Position numbers and translations under genes: made by a program. The notes under the pieces are model-generated. The model was not told the origin of the DNA. It did not search any database and worked only from the letters and a program-made list of their open reading frames with translations. This document shows, in pieces, positions 58,499-64,000 of a stretch of 64,000 bases of DNA (position 1 is the first letter of the stretch; every line of letters starts with the position of its first letter). Origin of the DNA: an uncultured Clostridia bacterium (GTDB taxonomy: Bacteria > Bacillota > Clostridia > UMGS1883); NCBI GenBank assembly GCA_947626145.1, contig CANQRB010000003.1, forward strand, positions 62,001-126,000, in the 5' to 3' direction.

Positions 58499-61400
58499 TT
58501 ACTCGGCGCCGTAAACCTCGACCTCGGCAACCTTACCCTCGCCGGCAAGAGTAACCATTACATACTTGCCCTTGGCTTCGCAGGGATGGTAAGCGGTAAC
58601 GCCGCCTACGCCGGCTCCGCTGTATACGGGGGTCCAGTTGGAACCGTCAGCGGAAACGGAGATGCTGTAGTTAAGAGGATCGGCATCAATGCCGCATACG
58701 CCAACGCTGGTGACGGTCTTCTCGTTAGCAAGCTCAACAACCACGCTCTGGTTGGCAAGACCCTTCCAGTAGGTGTTCTTGTCCTTGTCAACAGTGGCGG
58801 AAGCGGGGAACTTCTCGTCGGCAAGGATCATGGTGTTGGCAGACTTGAGAGTCACACGGTTGCCAACGGGCTTGCTGGATATGGAGGACAGGCCGCCGCC
58901 GGTAAATGCGCCGGCTGTGCCGCCGGATACCGTGCCGCCGTAAACCTCAACCTCGGCAAGGGAAGCCCAGCTGCCCTCGTTGGAGCCGTTTACGTCGATC
59001 TTGATATATCTGGCAGTCTGGCCTACGGTAACTGTTTCCATAACGCCGCCGCCGGCCGCGCTGGTCTGGCTGGCAACAGAGGTGTAGCTGCTGCCGTCAG
59101 TGGAAACGGATACGGTGTAGGGAAGCGCTCTGCCGGGATTGTCGGTGTACCTTCTCATCTGTACGCCTACGGTAGCTATGGTCTGAGCGGAGCCCAGGTC
59201 AATAACCAGGTTCTGGCTGCCTTCAGCGGCCCAGAAGGTGTCGGGATTGCCGTCGACGGCGTTGCGGCCGGGATTGGCAGCCTCGGGCTCGGCGCTGGCC
59301 TTGGCCATGCCGCCGTTAAGGGCGATCTTTCCGCCGGGTGTAACAACGGGACCTACGCCCTGCTGAACCTGACCTGTGGCGGGCTTAGCGGTGCCGCCGG
59401 TATAAACCTCAACCTCGGCTACGCTGGCCCAGTTGCTGATGCTGTTGCCGTTTACGTTAATTCTTACATATCTGGCGTTTGCGGCCACGGGGATGTATTC
59501 CATAACACCGCCGCCGGGTGCGCAGGCGCCGCTGAAGTAAGAGGTGTAGCTGCTGCCGTTCTCGGATACCTCCACGCCGTAGTTAACGGTTCTGGTATCC
59601 TCGTAAAGCTTCATCTGAACGCCGACGCTGCTTACGACAGCGCTGCTGCCCAGGTCGATAACGAGATTGGCGTTGCCCTCGGCGGCCCAAACCGTGCCGG
59701 CGTTGCCGTCAACGGCGTTGCGGCCGGGGTTCTGAGCCTCGGGCTCGGCGCTGGCCTTTACCATGTTGGCATTAAGGCTTACCTTTGTGCCTGTGGCGCT
59801 GGTGGTTACCTGCTGAGTTACGGCTCCGCCGGCTCCGCTGCCGGTAACGCCGCTGGCCTTGGGAGAGTTGGCATCGCCCTGGAATACGGCCACATCGGCT
59901 ACGGAAGCCCAGTCGCCGGTGGAGGAACCGTTTACATTGATGCGGATATAGCGGGCTACCTTGCCGTCAACCTTGGGGAATTCCCAGGTGGCGCCGTTGG
60001 GCACGCTGGTACCGTTGAACACGCTGGTCCAGTTGGTATTATCGGAAGAAACCTGTACGCCGTAGTTGATGACACGGCCGTCGGTGTAACGCATCATGCG
60101 TACGCCTACACAGGCGATCTGCATGGGAACGCCAAGGTCGATGTCCATGTGCTGGCTGCCCTGAGCGGCCCAGCGGGTCTCAACGTTGTTGTCGATAGTC
60201 TGATTAACGTTGTTCTGAGCCTCGGGAGTAGCGCTGGCGGTAAGCATGGAGGTAGTCAGGGGAACCTGAATGCCGTAAGCCTCGGTAGCGGCCTGCATGG
60301 GCTTCTCTACCGTATAATTCTTGGGGCTCTGAGTGGGACGCTCGGGATAGTGGTGATTTACTTCCAGCATCCAGCGGAGCATCTCAACGGCGTTGGCGTC
60401 GCAGTCGAAGAAGGGATCGACCTTCTCGGAAATTACTACAAGAGCGTCCATGGGATTGTTGGCCACATACTCGCTGGTGCCGCTGTAAGCGCTGAACCAG
60501 ATCTTATAGCCAAGGCCTTCCATAACCTGACGAACGGGTACGCAGGCGTAGCCGTCCTTGCGCTCGGCGGCGGTAGGAAGAACGCCGGCGGCGCCGTCAA
60601 CGGTGTAATCGGCGCTTCCCATAGTGAAGACAACGGTCTTTCTGGTGGTGTTGCTGCCGTTCTTGATGTCGCGGGTTACATAAACGGTGTCGCTGTCTTC
60701 GGTAACGTCGCAGTTAGGCATATAGTTCTTGATGGCGATGACGGGAAGCATCACGGTGTTGTCCTTATAATAGGTCTGCATATTGTGGTTGTTCTCGTCA
60801 TGGTGGTTGATGATACCGTCATGATAGAAGTGAGCGGTGTTGACCTCAAGAACATACTTGCCTACGAGCTTTCTCATAATGTAGGGATAGATGTCGTTGT
60901 TGTCGGTCTGGTCGCCGCGAACGCCGCCGGCCAGCTTGGAAATTTCGGAAGCGGCAAGCAGGAAGGCGCCTACACCGAAGTTGGCGGTATTGCCGCCGCC
61001 GATGTTAAGGCTCTGCTTGGAGTTCTCGCCGATGGGCTGAACATAACCCACGGTACCGTCGGCCTGAAGGGCGGTGTTGTACAGGAAGTACCAGCCCTTA
61101 AGAGCGGTGTCGAGGTAGGTGTCGCGGTCAAGATAGCCGCTGTTGATACCCCAGGCAAGGCCGTAGGTGAAGAAAGAGGTACCGCTGGACTCAAAGCCGT
61201 CGGCGTGAGCGCGGTCAAGGATGGAACGGGACCAGAAGCCCTCTACCTGCTGGTTGCGGGCAACGCCCTGAGCCATCTGGGTGTATTTGTCAAGGAAATA
61301 ATCTCTGTGCTCATAATCGGTGGGCATATCAGAGAGAACGCGGGCAAGACCGGCAAATACCCAGCCGGAACCGCGGGCCCAGAAGTCCTTCTTGCCGTTG

Positions 61401-62161
61401 TCGGTCTTGTGGTCGGGATATATGTACTTGCCGTCGCGGTGGAACAGCTGCTCCTCGGTATCCCACATACCGTCCTTGGTGCCGCCCTCAACATCCTCGG
61501 CGGCCCACTTGAACCACTCGTACTGCTTGTCGAGGTACTGATAGTCGCCGGTAAGGACATAGAGCTTGCTCATGATGGGCATGGCCATGAACAGGGAGTC
61601 GGCCCACCACCACCAGTCAATCTCGGAGCGGGACATCTGATAGCTCATAACCTCAAGGGCACGGGCAACCTTGCCGTCATCCTTGATGGCGCCCTTGGAG
61701 GCCATATACTCGTCATTATAGAGGTCGATATAGGTCTGGAAGCAGATCTGCCAGTCGCCGAAGAGAACCCAATCCTGGCCCTCGCCGTAGCCGCCGTTGG
61801 AAGCGTTGCCCTTCCAGGCGGACTTATTTGTGCTGGTAGCGCCCTTCCAGTTGTTCTGCATGGCCCAAGCCTCGGAATAGTTCCGGTAAAGCTCAATACC
61901 TGTGGTAAAGTAGGCCTCCATGTTGCCTACGTGATAAGCGGCATTGTCCCAGAACGAGCGGCCGTGGTTGCGGTTGCTGGTTATCCACTTATCGTTGGCT
62001 CTCTCAAGAGCCTCGATAGCCTGTACGCGGGTAGGCATTTCGGCCTTGGCGGCCTCGCCCACTTTCTGCGCCGCCGCAAAAGCGGGAACGCCGCTAAGAC
62101 AGGTCATGGCCACGGAAGCAGCCAACCCGGCGGCCAGCGCACGAAGGTTTAACTTTTTCAT
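58499..62161 (-). CDS. Exported GH105-like hydrolase with stalk domain and four F5/8-type C domains
   Basis: A 1220-aa exported protein starting MKKLNLRALAAG behind AAGGAGG. Signal peptide about 1-30 (GVPAFAAAQ). The alpha6/alpha6 barrel (about 35-420) has GDWQICFQTYIDLY, WWWWADSLFMAMP (Asp at the usual catalytic place) and FWARGSGWVFAGLARVL, as in unsaturated rhamnogalacturonyl hydrolases. A stalk-type domain (about 455-600) has VPVRQVMEGLGYKIWF. Four discoidin/F5/8C (CBM32-like) domains follow (about 670-800, 830-960, 980-1105, 1120-1220), the second and third being near-duplicates. Likely acts on pectin or similar polymers at the cell surface. Confidence 0.87.
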   Translation of the reverse strand: MKKLNLRALAAGLAASVAMTCLSGVPAFAAAQKVGEAAKAEMPTRVQAIEALERANDKWITSNRNHGRSFWDNAAYHVGNMEAYFTTGIELYRNYSEAWAMQNNWKGATSTNKSAWKGNASNGGYGEGQDWVLFGDWQICFQTYIDLYNDEYMASKGAIKDDGKVARALEVMSYQMSRSEIDWWWWADSLFMAMPIMSKLYVLTGDYQYLDKQYEWFKWAAEDVEGGTKDGMWDTEEQLFHRDGKYIYPDHKTDNGKKDFWARGSGWVFAGLARVLSDMPTDYEHRDYFLDKYTQMAQGVARNQQVEGFWSRSILDRAHADGFESSGTSFFTYGLAWGINSGYLDRDTYLDTALKGWYFLYNTALQADGTVGYVQPIGENSKQSLNIGGGNTANFGVGAFLLAASEISKLAGGVRGDQTDNNDIYPYIMRKLVGKYVLEVNTAHFYHDGIINHHDENNHNMQTYYKDNTVMLPVIAIKNYMPNCDVTEDSDTVYVTRDIKNGSNTTRKTVVFTMGSADYTVDGAAGVLPTAAERKDGYACVPVRQVMEGLGYKIWFSAYSGTSEYVANNPMDALVVISEKVDPFFDCDANAVEMLRWMLEVNHHYPERPTQSPKNYTVEKPMQAATEAYGIQVPLTTSMLTASATPEAQNNVNQTIDNNVETRWAAQGSQHMDIDLGVPMQIACVGVRMMRYTDGRVINYGVQVSSDNTNWTSVFNGTSVPNGATWEFPKVDGKVARYIRINVNGSSTGDWASVADVAVFQGDANSPKASGVTGSGAGGAVTQQVTTSATGTKVSLNANMVKASAEPEAQNPGRNAVDGNAGTVWAAEGNANLVIDLGSSAVVSSVGVQMKLYEDTRTVNYGVEVSENGSSYTSYFSGACAPGGGVMEYIPVAANARYVRINVNGNSISNWASVAEVEVYTGGTAKPATGQVQQGVGPVVTPGGKIALNGGMAKASAEPEAANPGRNAVDGNPDTFWAAEGSQNLVIDLGSAQTIATVGVQMRRYTDNPGRALPYTVSVSTDGSSYTSVASQTSAAGGGVMETVTVGQTARYIKIDVNGSNEGSWASLAEVEVYGGTVSGGTAGAFTGGGLSSISSKPVGNRVTLKSANTMILADEKFPASATVDKDKNTYWKGLANQSVVVELANEKTVTSVGVCGIDADPLNYSISVSADGSNWTPVYSGAGVGGVTAYHPCEAKGKYVMVTLAGEGKVAEVEVYGAE

Positions 62162-62300
62162 GTTCGTTGTCCTCCTTGAAAATTCGTTTTTGGGCAGAGC
62201 GAACAAACTCTCCCCATAATCGTTAAATATATTTTAACATTTTATTTAAAAATAATCAATAAGAAAATCAAAATTTCTTTTCGCCGAATTGCTTAATTTT

Positions 62301-63605
62301 TTAAAGATTTTTTGTGCAATTTGCCAAAACTTCCAAAGCCTGTGCGGAAATATGCTCATAACGTTCTTTTTTATTCTTAATTTTGATACGTTCCCACTGT
62401 ATTATTCCGAAATTGGCGTTCATGGGCTGGAAGTTTTTAACCTCCGGATCGGTTATGTAGGCGGTCAGGGCGCCGGTGCAGGTGGAGGGCGGCAGGATCA
62501 GAGGCTCCCGGCCGGCGGCACGGGCGGCGGCGTTTATACCGGCCATGAGTCCCGAGGCGGCGGACTCCACATAGCCCTCCACTCCGGTTATCTGACCGGC
62601 GAAAAACACCTCCGGCCTGCCGCGCAGACTATAGTCCGGAGCCAAAAGCCGGGGCGAGTCGATATAGGTGTTCCGGTGCATGACACCATAACGGACAAAA
62701 TCGGCATTTTCAAGGCCGGGTATCATGGAAAACACCCGCTTCTGCTCACCGAACTTCAGGTTCGTCTGGAAGCCTACCATATTATATAAAGTTCCCTCGG
62801 CGTTGTCACGGCGGAGCTGAAGCACCGCCCAGGGAGTAAGGCCCGTCCTCGGGTCACGGAGGCCCTTGGGCTTAAGAGGGCCGAAGCGCAGGGTGTCCCT
62901 TCCCCGGGCGGCCATTATCTCCACGGGCATACAGCCCTCAAAGACATTGGGCGTTTCCACGTTCCCGTGAAGGGGCGCCCGCTCGGCGGCGACCAAAGCC
63001 TCCCAGAAGGCGTCGTACTCCTCCCTGTTCATGGGGCAGTTTATGTAATCCGGCGTGCCCTTGCCGTATCGGGCGGCCAGATAGGTCTTTTCGCCGTCAA
63101 TGCTTTCGGCGGTTATGACCGGCGCCGCCGCGTCATAGAAGTGCAGGCCCTCGCCGCCGGTGAGTCCGGCGATAACGCCGTTCAGCCCGCCGTGGGTCAG
63201 GGGGCCGGTAGCAATCACCGTTATGCCCTCCGGCAGCTCCTCGACCGTTTTGGCGACAATCTCCACATTCGGCAGCGCCCGCAGCCTTTCGGTGACAAGG
63301 GCCGCAAATTTGTCCCTGTCCACTGCCAAAGCTCCTCCGGCGGGGACCCTCGTGGCGTCGGCGCAGGAGATGACAAGGCTGTCCATGCGGCGCATTTCCT
63401 CCTTAAGCAGGCCGCAGGCGTTGTCAAGGCCGTTGCCCTTGAGGGAATTGGAGCAGACCAGCTCGCATAAGTCGGGATTGGAGTGGGCGGGGGAAAAGGT
63501 AAGGGGCTTCATCTCGTAAAGCCGCACCTCCGCTCCCCGCCGGGCCAGCTGCCACGCCGCTTCACAGCCAGCGAGGCCGCCGCCGATAACGCTGACTCTA
63601 CTCAT
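62301..63605 (-). CDS. trmFO: Folate/FAD-dependent tRNA m5U54 methyltransferase
   Basis: Forms 5-methyluridine at position 54 of tRNA using methylene-tetrahydrofolate. 434 aa, standard. FAD-binding [19 protein letters not shown] at the N-terminus, [20 protein letters not shown] with the conserved Cys region, and [23 protein letters not shown] near the C-terminus. It overlaps the upstream gene by 8 bp, so the two are coupled. No terminator was evident in the AT-rich 62207-62300 gap. Confidence 0.96.
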   Translation of the reverse strand: MSRVSVIGGGLAGCEAAWQLARRGAEVRLYEMKPLTFSPAHSNPDLCELVCSNSLKGNGLDNACGLLKEEMRRMDSLVISCADATRVPAGGALAVDRDKFAALVTERLRALPNVEIVAKTVEELPEGITVIATGPLTHGGLNGVIAGLTGGEGLHFYDAAAPVITAESIDGEKTYLAARYGKGTPDYINCPMNREEYDAFWEALVAAERAPLHGNVETPNVFEGCMPVEIMAARGRDTLRFGPLKPKGLRDPRTGLTPWAVLQLRRDNAEGTLYNMVGFQTNLKFGEQKRVFSMIPGLENADFVRYGVMHRNTYIDSPRLLAPDYSLRGRPEVFFAGQITGVEGYVESAASGLMAGINAAARAAGREPLILPPSTCTGALTAYITDPEVKNFQPMNANFGIIQWERIKIKNKKERYEHISAQALEVLANCTKNL

Positions 63606-64000
63606 CGGCGTCCGTCTCCGTTCCGGCCGCGCCCTCCTGAGCGTTGGCCTTATTATACATTTCTATCACCTCGTCGCGGGTCAGGGCCTCGTCCTCAACC
63701 CTTACGCGTCCAAGCTCATAAATCACGGGAGTGCCGTCATCGGCGGCATACCAGGACAGGAGCACTGCGTCGCCGGGCTTGAGGCGGCCGGCTGTCTCGG
63801 CGGCGGAGCCCTCCAGCGCATAGGTGGTGAGCTCGTTATAGGTGTTTATCGTAATATCGCTGAGGCTGACGGCCACAACCCAGCCTCCCTTTGTGTGGTC
63901 GTCCACAATGTCGCCCTCCATAAATACCTCCTCGTACTCGCCAAGCTCCTCGGGCGTTGGCAGGGCCTTGTCCTCGGGGCCGGCCAACGCCTCGGTGCCG
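63598..64000 (-). CDS. Uncharacterised protein, 5' end beyond the window
   Basis: The C-terminal 134 or so codons of a gene cut at the window edge; the TTG given as a start in the ORF track has no SD and the frame stays open to base 64000. It has short beta-strands ([57 protein letters not shown]) and an acidic end (TETDADE). No family recognised. Co-transcribed with trmFO. Confidence 0.55.
   Translation of the reverse strand, partial: GTEALAGPEDKALPTPEELGEYEEVFMEGDIVDDHTKGGWVVAVSLSDITINTYNELTTYALEGSAAETAGRLKPGDAVLLSWYAADDGTPVIYELGRVRVEDEALTRDEVIEMYNKANAQEGAAGTETDADE

Noticed and set aside
58475-62152. 1225-aa plus-strand ORF opposite the GH105 gene
   Set aside because: Gly/Val/Ala-rich antisense shadow of a G+C-rich gene with a clear signal peptide and domains on the minus strand; no SD.

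Overview
The window (about 58% G+C by eye) looks like chromosome of an uncultured or poorly described, probably spore-forming gut or rumen Clostridia (Firmicutes), plausibly Oscillospirales-like. Support: a glnA gene paired with an ANTAR regulator, ECF transporter genes beside truA, a strong Gram-positive SD at nearly every gene, many near-consensus SigA promoters with 16-17 bp spacers, S-layer and copper-amine-oxidase-like 'stalk' domains, and a 22-codon ORF that matches SpoVM in register. No rRNA, tRNA, CRISPR array, intact IS element or integrase was seen.

Layout. 1-13.6 kb, minus strand: a HEPN/MNT pair, glnA-nitR-like, a long operon (rRNA methyltransferase, ecfA1, ecfA2, ecfT, truA, DUF5711, cvpA), then yraN-rnhB-rbgA-lepB, rplS and a CNNM/CorC protein. 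14-16.8 kb: secreted GH30 glycosidase. 16.9-24.4 kb, plus strand: a second HEPN/MNT pair, a small membrane protein, valS, an orphan, greA, glgP. 24.8-28.1 kb: cpsB and a Wzz-CpsD fusion with a degraded ATP site, divergent from a DD-carboxypeptidase. 28.6-35.2 kb, minus: GH50-like and GH2 glycosidases, tcdA, a lipoprotein and two very small genes. 35.2-41.3 kb: accessory region packed with dispersed repeats, a zinc-ribbon membrane protein, an XRE regulator divergent from two exported stalk-domain proteins, and a MATE exporter behind an attenuator-like leader. 41.5-48.6 kb, plus: rpmG-secE-nusG-rplK-rplA, rplJ-rplL (not followed by rpoB), holA, NYN nuclease, trmK, nif3-like. 48.7-51.1 kb: lemA-DUF2207. 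51.7-62.2 kb: three very large exported surface proteins (GLUG-CotH, SLH, GH105-F5/8C) around a tiny two-gene spoVM operon. 62.3-64 kb: trmFO and a gene cut by the window edge.

How it fits together. Housekeeping blocks (translation, ribosome assembly, tRNA modification, nitrogen assimilation, vitamin uptake) alternate with accessory blocks for plant or algal polysaccharide use (GH30, GH2, GH50-like, GH105) and cell-surface display (SLH, CotH, stalk domains). Intergenic spaces over 300 bp are almost entirely miniature palindromic repeats. At least five of these share the outer ends ATACTAATCCC/GGGATTAGTAT, and another family has 17-bp perfect terminal inverted repeats. The most notable items are the SpoVM micro-ORF with its translationally coupled 55-aa membrane-protein partner, the degraded BY-kinase, a hairpin lying between SD and start codon of holA, an SD-masking hairpin between glnA and its regulator, the attenuated MATE leader, and an XRE operator candidate.
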